Below are positions 1-8,556 of a DNA stretch of 64,000 nt, piece by piece. The DNA is taken from positions 54,730 to 118,729 of the forward strand of contig NZ_RXMA01000018.1 of the NCBI RefSeq assembly GCF_003966125.1, in the 5' to 3' direction. Each line of letters opens with the position of its first letter. The stretch's first letter is position 1. A program made the translations under genes and the position numbers. Source of the stretch: Azospirillum griseum (lineage in GTDB: Bacteria; Pseudomonadota; Alphaproteobacteria; Azospirillales; Azospirillaceae). The notes under the pieces are model-generated. The model worked only from the letters and a program-made list of their open reading frames with translations. It made no database searches and was not told the DNA's origin.

Positions 1-1
1 C

Positions 2-739
2 GCCGCCCGCCAGGGGGCCGAGGGCCGCGACGGCTTCGGCATGCTGCTCGACGGGTTGCACGGCCAGAGCGCGTTGGAGGAACTGACCGGAACCAACGCC
101 TGGATCGGCCGCCCGATCGAACTGCCGGGATCGCGCCCGCTGCGCTTCGAGGGCGGCCCCGACGCGGCGGTGACGATCCGCGAATGGCCCGCCGAGCATG
201 TGGTGAAGTGCCTTGCCTTCCTGCACCCGGACGATGAACCGGCCCTGCGCGACGATCAGGAACGGCAGATCCAGGCGCTGTTCGCCGCCTGCCGGGGCAC
301 CAACCACGAGTTCCTGCTGGAGATCATCCCGCCCAAGGAGTCGGCGGTGGACGACCGCACCATCGCCCGCGCCATGGATCGCTTCTACGATCTGGGTGTT
401 CTGCCCGATTGGTGGAAGCTGCCCTCGCAGACAAGCCAAGCGGCGTGGGACGCGATTTCCGCCGTGGTCGCCGCCCGCGATCCGCTGTGCCGGGGCGTGC
501 TGATCCTGGGCCTGGACGCGCCGGAGGAGGAGTTGAAAGCCGGTCTGGCGCTCGCCGCCCGGCAGCCGGTGTGCAAGGGCTTCGCCGTGGGCCGCACCCT
601 GTTCGGGGCCGCCGCCGATGGCTGGCTGTCCGGCAGCCTGACCGACGCCGAGGCCATCGACCTGATGGCCACCGCCTACCGCCGCCTCATCGCCTTCTGG
701 GACGAGCAGCGGGCCGAGGCGACGCGCGCGGCGGCCTGA
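2..739 (+). CDS. iolC: C-terminal part of IolC-type 5-dehydro-2-deoxygluconokinase with DUF2090 domain (partial)
   Basis: The gene enters from the left edge; the frame is open from base 2 and gives about 245 residues to the TGA at 737-739. The visible part matches the DUF2090 domain, an aldolase-fold extension that in alphaproteobacterial IolC is fused behind a PfkB-type kinase. The complete protein would phosphorylate 5-dehydro-2-deoxy-D-gluconate in myo-inositol breakdown, and this fusion is commonly annotated as also carrying the following aldolase step. The kinase half is outside the window, so no kinase motif can be checked. iolD and iolE follow on the same strand, which supports the call. 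The aldolase activity is family inference. Confidence 0.8.
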   Translation, partial: AARQGAEGRDGFGMLLDGLHGQSALEELTGTNAWIGRPIELPGSRPLRFEGGPDAAVTIREWPAEHVVKCLAFLHPDDEPALRDDQERQIQALFAACRGTNHEFLLEIIPPKESAVDDRTIARAMDRFYDLGVLPDWWKLPSQTSQAAWDAISAVVAARDPLCRGVLILGLDAPEEELKAGLALAARQPVCKGFAVGRTLFGAAADGWLSGSLTDAEAIDLMATAYRRLIAFWDEQRAEATRAAA

Positions 740-751
740 TCCGGCAGCGAG

Positions 752-1012
752 TCACTCCGTTGCCGCCTCCTGCGGACCCAGCGGCAGGACCGGGACCATT
801 CTCCCGCCCCCACCCCTGCCTTCGCCCCGTCCCCCGCCCCGGCTGCGCGGCAGAACCGTCAGGCCGGTGTGGGTGGCGCTGGCGCGCAGAATCTCGGGCC
901 GGACCGCCGCCGCCGGGTTGGCACCGACGGCGGTGAGATGCGGCACAGCGCCGGTTCCGCCGCAAGCGGCCAACAGCGCCACACACAACAGGGTCAGCGG
1001 GGACATCGACAT
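752..1012 (-). CDS. small predicted lipoprotein (hypothetical)
   Basis: An 86-residue frame convergent with iolC. The N-terminus is a typical lipoprotein signal: a short hydrophobic stretch ending in LLAAC, with the predicted lipidated cysteine at residue 17. The remainder is rich in Gly, Arg and Pro with no recognised domain. ATG at 1012 is chosen because it puts the signal peptide at the N-terminus; a second ATG lies two codons later. There is no convincing ribosome binding site. Small lipoproteins of this size are common in this group, but I do not recognise the family, and an accidental open frame in G+C-rich DNA is possible. Confidence 0.4.
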   Translation of the reverse strand: MSMSPLTLLCVALLAACGGTGAVPHLTAVGANPAAAVRPEILRASATHTGLTVLPRSRGGGRGEGRGGGGRMVPVLPLGPQEAATE

Positions 1013-1179
1013 GACAGGCCCAATGATCGGTTGAACGGTCGGATGACACGCCCGCCAGCAAACACCCACAGGCCGTATAAATTCCATGCGTCCTGTTTTC
1101 CCACCACCCCGCCCACCCCCCCGCTGATCACCCGCAAGACGGGTGCGACTCCGGGGGCGTGACAAAACGCGCACCCGAA

Positions 1180-1207
1180 GCAAAACATCCCGCACTGCAA
1201 AACATCC
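1180..1207. repeat. direct repeat upstream of iolD
   Basis: GCAAAACATCC occurs at 1180-1190 and again at 1197-1207, 17 bases start to start, about 20 bases upstream of the proposed -35 element of iolD. The spacing, near two helical turns, would suit a regulator binding tandem sites, but no regulator can be assigned. The rest of the 1013-1399 gap shows only the promoter listed next. Confidence 0.5.
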
Positions 1208-1227
1208 GCTTTGCCAACAACAGCCTC

Positions 1228-1256
1228 TTTACAGCCGCTTTTGGAACGTATATTCT
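1228..1256 (+). promoter_or_regulatory. putative iolD promoter with IolR-like operator
   Basis: TTTACA (1228-1233) and TATTCT (1251-1256) are 17 bases apart and resemble -35 and -10 elements. Overlapping the -10 is GGAA-N6-TTCT (1243-1256), one base off the GGAA-N6-TTCC motif proposed for rhizobial IolR, an RpiR-type inositol repressor. A repressor bound there would block the promoter. No iolR gene lies in the window. Confidence 0.4.
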
Positions 1257-1399
1257 AAATTGGAAAGTGAGACGGAAGAAAAATGCCGTCTCCCGGACGC
1301 CCACAGCGCCGGTTCCAAACACACAACGGATCGCCGCCCCACCGCGCGGCGATCCCGGAGGAACACGGGCCGCAACCGGCCCCCTTTGGAGTAGCGAGA

Positions 1400-3247
1400 A
1401 TGGCGACCGTTCGCCTCACCGTGGCCCAGGCTCTGGTCAAACATCTGAGCGCCCAATTCGTCATCGTCGATGGGCGGGAGCAGCCGCTCTTCGCCGGGGT
1501 GTGGGCGATCTTCGGCCATGGCAACGTCGCCGGTCTGGGCGAGGCGCTGCACGCCGCCCGCGACACGCTGCCGACCTACCGCGCCCACAACGAACAGGGC
1601 ATGGCGCATGCCGCCATCGCCTTTGCCAAGGCCAACGCCCGCCGCCGGATGATGGCCTGCACCACGTCCGTCGGGCCGGGGGCGGTCAACATGGTGACGG
1701 CGGCAGCACTCGCCCACGTCAACCGGCTGCCGGTGCTGCTGCTGCCCGGCGACACCTTCGCCACCCGCACGCCCGATCCGGTGCTGCAACAGGTCGAACA
1801 GCCGGGCGATTTCACCGTGTCGGCCAACGATTGCTTCCGCCCGGTGTCCCGTTTCTGGGACCGCATCACGCGGGCCGAACAGCTGATGCCCAGCCTGCGC
1901 CGCGCCATCCAGGTGCTGACCGATCCGGTGGATTGCGGCCCGGTCACGCTCTGCCTGCCGCAGGATGTCCAGGCCGAGGCGCATGATTTCCCGCTGTCCT
2001 TTTTCGAGCGCACCATCCACCGCACCCGCCGCCCGGAGGCCGACCGCGACGAGCTGGTGGAGGCGCTCGCCGCCCTGCGCGGCGCGGCCAAGCCGCTGAT
2101 CGTTGCCGGTGGCGGCGTGCATTACAGCGGGGCCTGCGCCGCGCTGGCCGATTTCGCCGCCCGCCACGGCATCCCGGTGGCCGAAACCCAGGCGGGCAAG
2201 GGCGCGCTGGCCTGGAATCACCCGTGCAACGTCGGTTCCATCGGCGTCACCGGATCGAGCGCCGCCAACGCGCTGGCCGAGGAGGCGGACGTCGTTCTGG
2301 CCGTCGGCACCCGCTTGGCCGATTTCACGACCGCCTCCTGGTCGGTGTTCGGCAACCCCGCCGGTCGCCTGATCGGGCTGAACGTCGCCGCCTTCGACGC
2401 CGCCAAGGGCGGGGCCTTGACCCTGGTCGCCGACGCCGCGCGCGGGCTGGAATCGCTGGGGGCCGGTCTGGCCGGTTGGATGGCCCCGACCGCCTGGCGG
2501 GCCACCGCGCAGGAACACATGAGCCTGTGGAACCGCGTGGTCGATGCCGCCACCGCCGACGCCGGTCTGGATCTGCCGACCGACGCCCAGGTACTGGGTG
2601 CCGTCAACCGCGCGGCGGGGGAGGATGGCGTCGTCGTCTGCGCGGCGGGCGGCCTGCCCGGTGAACTGCACAAGCTGTGGCGCACGGCGCGGCCCGGCGG
2701 CTATCACCTGGAATACGGCTTCTCCTGCATGGGGTACGAGATCGCCGGTGGTCTGGGCGTGAAGATGGCCGAGCCGGAGCGCGAGGTCTTCGTCATGGTC
2801 GGCGATGGCAGCTACATGATGATGAACTCCGAACTGGCCGTGTCGGTGATGATGAAGCGCAAGCTCGTCGTCGTCCTGCTCGACAACCGGGGCTATGGCT
2901 GCATCAACCGCTTGCAGAACGCCTGCGGCGGTGCCCCCTTCAACAACCTGCTGCGCGACGCCCATTTTGAAACGGACGTTCTGCCCGCCGTCGATTTCGC
3001 CGCCCATCTGCGCGCCTTGGGCGCGGTGACGGAGCAGGTGACGGGCGTGGCCGCCCTGTCCGACGCGCTGGAGCGCGCCAAGGCGTCGCCCGTGACCTAC
3101 GCCATCGTCATCAACACCGACCCGCTGCCCTCCACCAAAGAGGGTGGGGCGTGGTGGGACGTGCCGGTGCCGGAGGTTTCCACCCGGCCGGAGGTGACGG
3201 CGGCGCGCGCGCGCTACGTCGCCGCCAAGGCCCGGCAGCGCCGCTGA
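1400..3247 (+). CDS. iolD: 3D-(3,5/4)-trihydroxycyclohexane-1,2-dione acylhydrolase (ThDP-dependent)
   Basis: A 615-residue thiamine-diphosphate enzyme that opens the ring of 3D-trihydroxycyclohexane-1,2-dione to 5-deoxy-glucuronate in the cytoplasm. The order is that of the family: N-terminal PYR domain with the catalytic-type glutamate in HNEQGMAHAA, a central domain, and a C-terminal PP domain with the ThDP motif running from GDGSYMMMNSE to LLDNRGYG. Length agrees with known IolD. The ATG at 1400 has GGAG at 1388-1391 and gives the usual start; the frame is open further upstream, but that part is low-quality sequence overlapping the promoter. iolE follows after 56 bases. Confidence 0.93.
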   Translation: MATVRLTVAQALVKHLSAQFVIVDGREQPLFAGVWAIFGHGNVAGLGEALHAARDTLPTYRAHNEQGMAHAAIAFAKANARRRMMACTTSVGPGAVNMVTAAALAHVNRLPVLLLPGDTFATRTPDPVLQQVEQPGDFTVSANDCFRPVSRFWDRITRAEQLMPSLRRAIQVLTDPVDCGPVTLCLPQDVQAEAHDFPLSFFERTIHRTRRPEADRDELVEALAALRGAAKPLIVAGGGVHYSGACAALADFAARHGIPVAETQAGKGALAWNHPCNVGSIGVTGSSAANALAEEADVVLAVGTRLADFTTASWSVFGNPAGRLIGLNVAAFDAAKGGALTLVADAARGLESLGAGLAGWMAPTAWRATAQEHMSLWNRVVDAATADAGLDLPTDAQVLGAVNRAAGEDGVVVCAAGGLPGELHKLWRTARPGGYHLEYGFSCMGYEIAGGLGVKMAEPEREVFVMVGDGSYMMMNSELAVSVMMKRKLVVVLLDNRGYGCINRLQNACGGAPFNNLLRDAHFETDVLPAVDFAAHLRALGAVTEQVTGVAALSDALERAKASPVTYAIVINTDPLPSTKEGGAWWDVPVPEVSTRPEVTAARARYVAAKARQRR

Positions 3248-3303
3248 TCCTCGTTCTTCTCCGTTCTTGATCCTTCTCTCCGTTCGTCTGGGAGCACCCG
3301 ATT

Positions 3304-4194
3304 ATGACCGTTCGTCTTGGCGTCAACCCGATCGCCTGGAGCAACGACGACATGCAGGAGCTGGGTGGCGACACCCCGCTGGAGGTTTGCCTCGCCGAAG
3401 GCCGTCAGGCCGGTTTCGACGGGTTCGAGCTGGGCCACAAATTCCCGCGCGATCCCGACGCCCTGCGCCCGATCCTGGACCGTCATGGCCTGTCGCTGGT
3501 GTCGGGCTGGTACAGCGCCGGTCTGCTGGAGCGCAGCGTCGCCGAGGAGATCGAGGCGGTTCAGCCCCATCTGCGCCTGCTGAAGGCGTTCAACTGTTCG
3601 GTCATGGTCGTGGCGGAAACCACCGGCTGCGTCCATGGCGAACGCGGCACGCCGCTGTCCAAGCGTCCGACCATCGACGCCGGGCAATGGGCGGAGTTCG
3701 GCCGCAAGATGACCGAATTCGGCGATTACCTGCGCGAACAGGGCACGCCGTTGGCCTATCACTACCACATGGGCACGGTGGTTGAGACGCCCGACGAGAT
3801 CAACCGCTTTGCCGATGCGACCGGCGACAGCGTCGGCATCCTGCTCGACACCGGCCATTTGACCTTCGCGGGCGGCAAGCCGCTGGACGTCATTGCCGCC
3901 TGGGGCCACCGCATCAACCATGTCCATTGCAAGGACGTGCGCGCCGAGGTGCTGGCGACGGCCAAGGCCAGCGACAGCAGCTTCCTCGACGCCGTGGTCA
4001 ACGGCGTGTTCACGGTTCCGGGCGACGGCTGCGTCGATTTCCCGGCGGTGCTGGCGGCGCTGAAGGCCAAGGCTTACGCCGGGCAATGGCTGGTCATCGA
4101 AGCCGAACAGGATCCCGCCAAGGCCCACCCGCTGACCTACGTCACCAAGGGCCGCGCGCATCTCAGCGCGCTGGTCGCCGAACTCGGCCTGTAA
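3304..4194 (+). CDS. iolE: myo-inosose-2 dehydratase
   Basis: A 296-residue TIM-barrel protein of the xylose-isomerase-like (AP endonuclease 2) superfamily. It dehydrates 2-keto-myo-inositol to the dione that IolD hydrolyses. The N-terminus LGVNPIAWSNDDM and the metal-site regions around ELGHKF, YHYHMGTVVE, LDTGH and HVHCKD are typical of IolE. The start ATG has GGGAG about ten bases upstream. It lies between iolD and the semialdehyde dehydrogenase, in a pathway-consistent order. A strong hairpin follows the stop codon. Confidence 0.93.
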   Translation: MTVRLGVNPIAWSNDDMQELGGDTPLEVCLAEGRQAGFDGFELGHKFPRDPDALRPILDRHGLSLVSGWYSAGLLERSVAEEIEAVQPHLRLLKAFNCSVMVVAETTGCVHGERGTPLSKRPTIDAGQWAEFGRKMTEFGDYLREQGTPLAYHYHMGTVVETPDEINRFADATGDSVGILLDTGHLTFAGGKPLDVIAAWGHRINHVHCKDVRAEVLATAKASDSSFLDAVVNGVFTVPGDGCVDFPAVLAALKAKAYAGQWLVIEAEQDPAKAHPLTYVTKGRAHLSALVAELGL

Positions 4195-4207
4195 GCCACG
4201 CTCCTCC

Positions 4208-4247
4208 GGCCCGCCGGTGCGCCCAGCCGCGCGCACCGGTGCGGGCC
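4208..4247 (+). other. intercistronic hairpin between iolE and iolA
   Basis: GGCCCGC (4208-4214) plus CGGTGCGC (4215-4222) pair with GCGCACCG (4231-4238) and GCGGGCC (4241-4247): 15 pairs with a two-base bulge and an eight-base loop. There is no T-run, so it is not a canonical terminator; attenuation or mRNA 3'-end protection is more likely. Confidence 0.6.
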
Positions 4248-4299
4248 AGGGCGCTGCCGCCGCCATTGTGGCCGCCTCTCTTGAAAGATCGCCCTCTCC

Positions 4300-5805
4300 A
4301 TGACCCAGATTGTTCAGCATTTCATCGACGGCGCGCGGGTGGACGGCACCAGCGGACGCACCGGCGATGTCTTCAACCCGGCCACCGGCCAGATCAGCGC
4401 CCGCGTGCCGCTGGCCACGACGGCGGAGGTTGAGCGCGCCATCGCCGCCGCCCGCGCCGCCTTCCCGGCCTGGTCGACCGCCACGCCGCTGCGCCGCGCG
4501 CGCGTCATGTTCAATTTCAAACAGTTGCTGGAGGCCAACGCCGACCGGCTGGCCAGCCTGATCACCGCCGAACACGGCAAGGTGCATTCCGACGCGCTGG
4601 GCGAGGTCACGCGCGGTCTGGAGGTGGTGGAGTTCGCCTGCGGCGGCCCGCACCTGCTGAAGGGCGAAATTGCGGAGAATGTCGGCACCCGCGTGGACAG
4701 CCACTCGCTGCGCCAGCCGCTGGGCGTGGTTGCCGGGATCACCCCGTTCAACTTCCCCGCCATGGTCCCGATGTGGATGTTCCCGGTGGCCATCGCGTGC
4801 GGCAACTGCTTCATCCTGAAGCCGTCGGAACGGGTCCCCAGCGCCGCGCTGTTCCTGGCCGATCTGCTGAAGCAAGCGGGCCTGCCCGACGGCGTGTTCA
4901 ACGTCGTCCATGGCGACAAGGTCGCGGTGGACGCCCTGTTGACCCACCCGGACGTCAAGGCGGTGAGCTTCGTCGGCTCCACCCCCATCGCCCAATACAT
5001 CTACGCCACCGGGGCCGCCCACGGCAAACGGGTGCAGGCGCTGGGCGGTGCCAAGAACCACATGATCATCATGCCCGACGCCGACCTGGACCAGGCGGTG
5101 GACGCGCTGATGGGGGCCGCCTACGGCTCGGCGGGCGAACGCTGCATGGCGATTTCCGTGGCCGTACCGGTGACGGACGCCATCGCCGACGCGCTGGTCG
5201 CCAAGCTGACGGAACGGGTGCGCGCCTTGCGCGTCGGCCCCGGCACCGATCCCAGCGCCGACATGGGGCCGCTCGTCACCGCCGCCCATCGCGACAAGGT
5301 GCGCGGCTACATCGACCTTGGCGTCGCCGAAGGGGCGGAACTGGTGGTCGATGGCCGGTCGGTGACGCTGACCGATCCCAGCGCTGGCGACGGCTATTTC
5401 CTCGGCGGCACGCTGTTCGACCGGGTGACGCCCGACATGCGCATCTACAAGGAGGAGATCTTCGGCCCGGTGCTGGCGGTGGTCCGCGTGCCGGATTACC
5501 GGACGGCGGTCAACCTCATCAACGCGCACGAGTTCGGCAACGGCACGGCGATTTTCACCCGCGACGGCGACACCGCCCGTGCCTTTGGCGCGGAGATCGA
5601 GGTGGGCATGGTCGGCATCAACGTGCCGATCCCGGTGCCGATGGCCTTCCACAGCTTCGGCGGCTGGAAACGCTCGCTGTTCGGCGATCACCACATGCAC
5701 GGGCCGGAAGGGGTGCGTTTCTACACCCGGCTGAAGACCATCACCACCCGCTGGCCAACCGGCATCCGCGCCGGGGCCGATTTCGTCATGCCGACCATGG
5801 GGTAA
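4300..5805 (+). CDS. iolA: CoA-acylating methylmalonate-semialdehyde dehydrogenase (IolA/MmsA type)
   Basis: A 501-residue aldehyde dehydrogenase. It oxidises malonic semialdehyde (end of inositol breakdown) or methylmalonic semialdehyde (valine breakdown) to acetyl- or propionyl-CoA with NAD and CoA. The catalytic cysteine is Cys282 in GSAGERCMA, and the [10 protein letters not shown] segment is characteristic of this acylating subfamily rather than of ordinary aldehyde dehydrogenases. [15 protein letters not shown] belongs to the cofactor-binding part. Length agrees with MmsA. Its place after iolE argues for the inositol role; a valine role cannot be excluded. Strong hairpins lie both upstream and downstream. 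Confidence 0.92.
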   Translation: MTQIVQHFIDGARVDGTSGRTGDVFNPATGQISARVPLATTAEVERAIAAARAAFPAWSTATPLRRARVMFNFKQLLEANADRLASLITAEHGKVHSDALGEVTRGLEVVEFACGGPHLLKGEIAENVGTRVDSHSLRQPLGVVAGITPFNFPAMVPMWMFPVAIACGNCFILKPSERVPSAALFLADLLKQAGLPDGVFNVVHGDKVAVDALLTHPDVKAVSFVGSTPIAQYIYATGAAHGKRVQALGGAKNHMIIMPDADLDQAVDALMGAAYGSAGERCMAISVAVPVTDAIADALVAKLTERVRALRVGPGTDPSADMGPLVTAAHRDKVRGYIDLGVAEGAELVVDGRSVTLTDPSAGDGYFLGGTLFDRVTPDMRIYKEEIFGPVLAVVRVPDYRTAVNLINAHEFGNGTAIFTRDGDTARAFGAEIEVGMVGINVPIPVPMAFHSFGGWKRSLFGDHHMHGPEGVRFYTRLKTITTRWPTGIRAGADFVMPTMG

Positions 5806-5842
5806 GGCCGGCTATGGGGAAAGGCTGACCAGCGGAGGGAGC

Positions 5843-5875
5843 TGGCGGCGGGTGGTCCATCCCCACCCGCCGCCA
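5843..5875 (+). other. intercistronic hairpin after iolA
   Basis: A perfect 13-base-pair stem (5843-5855 with 5863-5875), TGGCGGCGGGTGG against its complement, with a seven-base loop. No T-run follows, so it is probably not a simple terminator. It sits between iolA and the phytase-like gene. Confidence 0.6.
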
Positions 5876-5924
5876 TTCCAGACAAGAAGCCAAAAAACAA
5901 AGCACAATCAGGGGGAAACAACCA

Positions 5925-7316
5925 ATGTCGATGCGCAGAATGGTCCGAAACGGTGTGGCGGCGCTGGCTCTGCTGCCGGTTCTGTCGGTTGCCGCCCTGG
6001 CGGGCGACCCCGTGTTGTTTCCCTCGACCCTGGCCGGTCACGCCGCCGTTCCGGCGATGACGCTGATCCAGCCGCCGCCGGACGCCGGGCCGCTGTTCGC
6101 CACCTCCGGCAAATTCGCCGGGCCGGACCGCAAGCGCGTCGACACGCTGGGGGCCATCCCCACCCTGTCCTATGTCTCCGACGCCAAGGCCCCGCGCGGG
6201 TCGGGCGTTGGCCTGCCGCTGGCCGGTCAGGCGGTGCAGGGCTTTTCCGCCATCCTGCCGCTGGGCGGTGGGGAGTTCCTGACCCTGACCGACAACGGTT
6301 TCGGCTCCAAGGCCAGCTCGCCCGACGTGCTGCTGATGGTGCACAAGGTCAAGGCCGATTGGGCCACCGGCAAGGCCGCCTGGGTCAGCACCCTGTTCCT
6401 GCACGATCCCGACAAGAAAATCCCCTTCGCCATCGTCAACGAGAACAGCGAGAAGCGCTATCTGACCGGTTCGGACATCGATCCGGAATCGATGGTTCTG
6501 GTCGGCGACCGCCTGTTCATCGGCGACGAGTTCGGCCCCTATCTGCTGGAGGTGGACAAGACCGGCAAGGTCGTCGCCTTCCACGAAACGGTGCTGAACG
6601 GCAAGCCGCTGCGCTCCCCCGACCATTACCGCATGTCGCTGCCCAACCTGCCCGCCGTCGCCCCGTTCGAGGTGCGCCGCTCCCGTGGGTTTGAGGCGCT
6701 GACCGCCTCGCCCGACGGCAAGACGCTGTATGTCGCCTTGGAAAACGCCCTGTGGAACGCTGAAACGAAGGGGCTGGAAACCGGCCCGGACGGCAAGGCC
6801 TTCGTCCGCATCCTGGAATTCGACGTGACAAAGGGGGCCTACACCGGCAAATCCTGGAAATACGCGCTGGAGGACAAGGATTACGCGCTCGCCGACATGT
6901 CGATGGTGGATGACGGCACGGCGGTGGTGATCGAGCGCGACGACTCCAGCGAAGGCGACATCGACCAGGCCTGCAAGGGCGAGGTCAAGGCCGATTGCTT
7001 CAACATCCCGGCCAAGTTCAAGCGGGTCTACAAGATCGACATCAAGGGGGCCGACGCCGACGGCTATGTCCGCAAGGTCGGCTATGTCGATCTGCTGGCG
7101 ATCCGCGACCCCGACCGCAAGGCCCGGATCGGTGGCTCCGGCGATCGCTTCTCGATGCCCCATCTGGGGGCGGAGGGCTTGACCGTGGTGGACGCCGACC
7201 ACATCGCCGTCGTCAACGACAACAACCTGCCCTACTCGTCCGGCCGGACCATCGGCAAGGCCGACGACAACGAAATCGCCCTGCTGAAGGTGACGGAGCT
7301 GCTGCGCGCCAAATAA
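5925..7316 (+). CDS. secreted phytase-like (esterase-like, PF13449-type) protein
   Basis: A 463-residue protein with a clear Sec signal peptide: a basic start (MSMRRMVRNG) and a hydrophobic core, probably cleaved after ALA around residue 26. The mature part resembles the 'esterase-like activity of phytase' beta-propeller family, with ILPLGGGEFLTLTDNG, an acidic GDEFGPYLLEVD segment and EALTASPDGKTLYVALE. Members are exported and their substrates are mostly unproven. The gene sits between iolA and the inositol-type binding protein on the same strand. Releasing inositol from a phosphorylated or esterified source is an attractive but untested inference. A lipoprotein of the same family is encoded at 50690-51721. 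Confidence 0.75.
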   Translation: MSMRRMVRNGVAALALLPVLSVAALAGDPVLFPSTLAGHAAVPAMTLIQPPPDAGPLFATSGKFAGPDRKRVDTLGAIPTLSYVSDAKAPRGSGVGLPLAGQAVQGFSAILPLGGGEFLTLTDNGFGSKASSPDVLLMVHKVKADWATGKAAWVSTLFLHDPDKKIPFAIVNENSEKRYLTGSDIDPESMVLVGDRLFIGDEFGPYLLEVDKTGKVVAFHETVLNGKPLRSPDHYRMSLPNLPAVAPFEVRRSRGFEALTASPDGKTLYVALENALWNAETKGLETGPDGKAFVRILEFDVTKGAYTGKSWKYALEDKDYALADMSMVDDGTAVVIERDDSSEGDIDQACKGEVKADCFNIPAKFKRVYKIDIKGADADGYVRKVGYVDLLAIRDPDRKARIGGSGDRFSMPHLGAEGLTVVDADHIAVVNDNNLPYSSGRTIGKADDNEIALLKVTELLRAK

Positions 7317-7341
7317 GCGCCCGTTGCCGAGGCCCCCGTTT

Positions 7342-7386
7342 CACCCCCCGCCCGTCGCCGCTCCCAACAGCCACACGGGCGGGGTG
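7342..7386 (+). other. hairpin after phytase-like gene
   Basis: CACCCCCCGCCCGT (7342-7355) pairs with ACGGGCGGGGTG (7375-7386) apart from two extra Cs. No T-run follows; it could be a weak terminator or an mRNA-stability element before the binding-protein gene. Confidence 0.45.
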
Positions 7387-7495
7387 GTTCTCCCCAAAAA
7401 GGCCACGGACCATCCCGGTCCCGGAGCCGAACCGATCAGGCCACAAGGTCTGACAACACGCCCATCGCGTTAACAAATCCAAACCGGAGGAATGC

Positions 7496-8452
7496 ATGTC
7501 CAAGAACACTCTCGCCCTCGCGTTCGGTGCCGTTCTGACCGCCACGACGGCGCTGACCTCCTTCTCCGCCCTGGCGGCGGGCGAGAAGATCGTCGTCAGC
7601 TTCCAAAACCTGTCCGAACCCTTCGTCATCGCGATGAACCGCGCCCTTCAGGCCGAAGCCAAGGTGCTGGACGTCAACCTGACCGTGGTGGACGCGCAGA
7701 GCAATTCGCCCAAGCAGTCGGCCGATCTGGCCAACGCGGTGGTGCAGGGGGCCAAGGGCGTCATCGTCGCCCCGAACGACGCCAAGGCGCTGGCCCCGGC
7801 CATCGACGATCTGCTGGCCGAGAAGATCCCGGTCGTCACCGTGGACCGCCGCGTGGAAGGCACGTCCAAGCCGGTGGCCCATGTCGGGGCCGACAACGTC
7901 GCCGGTGGCCGCACGCTGGCCAACTGGGTCGCCAAGAACTTCCCCAACGGTGCGCGCATCGTCCATCTCAGCGGCCAGCCGGGCAGCAGCTCCGCCATCG
8001 ACCGCGCCAAGGGCTTCCGCGACGGCATCGCGGCGGCCGGGTCCAAGTACCAGTTGATCGCCGACCAGACCGCCAACTGGAAGCGCGCCGAGGGCCTGAC
8101 CGTCACCGAAGGCATCCTGACCGCCAACGCCAGCAACCCGCCGGACGTGATCGTCGCCTCCAACGACGACATGGCGCTGGGCGCGCTGGAGGCCGTCCGC
8201 TCCACCAGCGGCGGCAAGTCCAAGACCGTCGTCATCGGCTTTGACGCCCTGCCGGAAACGCTGGGCAAGATCCGCGCCGGTGAAATGGCCGCCACGGTGG
8301 AACAAAGCCCGAGCACCCAGATCCGCACGGCGCTGAACACGCTGGTCGATCACATCCGCAAGGGGACGGAGCTGAAGAGCCTGGCCCTGGAGCCGACCCT
8401 CATCAACAAGGACAATCTGGACAAGGCCGACCGCATCGGCGAGGTCAAGTAA
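7496..8452 (+). CDS. ibpA: sugar ABC transporter periplasmic binding protein, probably myo-inositol
   Basis: A 318-residue periplasmic-binding-protein-like domain with a Sec signal peptide (cleavage after SALA, about residue 28). It has the two-lobed ribose/galactose-type pattern: VVSFQNLSEPFVIAMNRAL near the N-terminus, a VDRRVEG segment and NDDMALGALEA in the C-terminal half. GGAGGA lies just upstream of the ATG. It is followed by a double ATP-binding cassette protein and a permease, the CUT2 arrangement. Context among iol genes points to myo-inositol, as for IbpA-IatA-IatP of Caulobacter; specificity is inferred from context. Confidence 0.85.
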   Translation: MSKNTLALAFGAVLTATTALTSFSALAAGEKIVVSFQNLSEPFVIAMNRALQAEAKVLDVNLTVVDAQSNSPKQSADLANAVVQGAKGVIVAPNDAKALAPAIDDLLAEKIPVVTVDRRVEGTSKPVAHVGADNVAGGRTLANWVAKNFPNGARIVHLSGQPGSSSAIDRAKGFRDGIAAAGSKYQLIADQTANWKRAEGLTVTEGILTANASNPPDVIVASNDDMALGALEAVRSTSGGKSKTVVIGFDALPETLGKIRAGEMAATVEQSPSTQIRTALNTLVDHIRKGTELKSLALEPTLINKDNLDKADRIGEVK

Positions 8453-8483
8453 CCCTCGTCCCCTGACGCAAGCCTGAACGGGC

Positions 8484-8520
8484 GGGACACGGACGGACGC
8501 ACCCCGTCGGCCCGTGTCCC
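8484..8520 (+). other. hairpin between binding protein and transporter ATPase genes
   Basis: GGGACACGG (8484-8492) pairs with CCGTGTCCC (8512-8520), with an inner ACGG/CCGT stem. Hairpins in this position, as after malE, often protect the upstream message so that binding protein is made in excess over the membrane complex. Confidence 0.55.
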
Positions 8521-8556
8521 CGCGCCGTTCCACACATCCAGCTTGGGAGGCCGGTG

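Noticed and set aside
1229..3007. Long open frame antisense to iolD, and similar ones antisense to iolA, iatA, the first chemoreceptor, acnB, cheA and the liv genes
   Set aside because: In GC-rich DNA the antisense of a real gene is often open. These have His/Gln/Gly/Arg-rich composition, no domain and no ribosome site, while the opposite frames are clear families.
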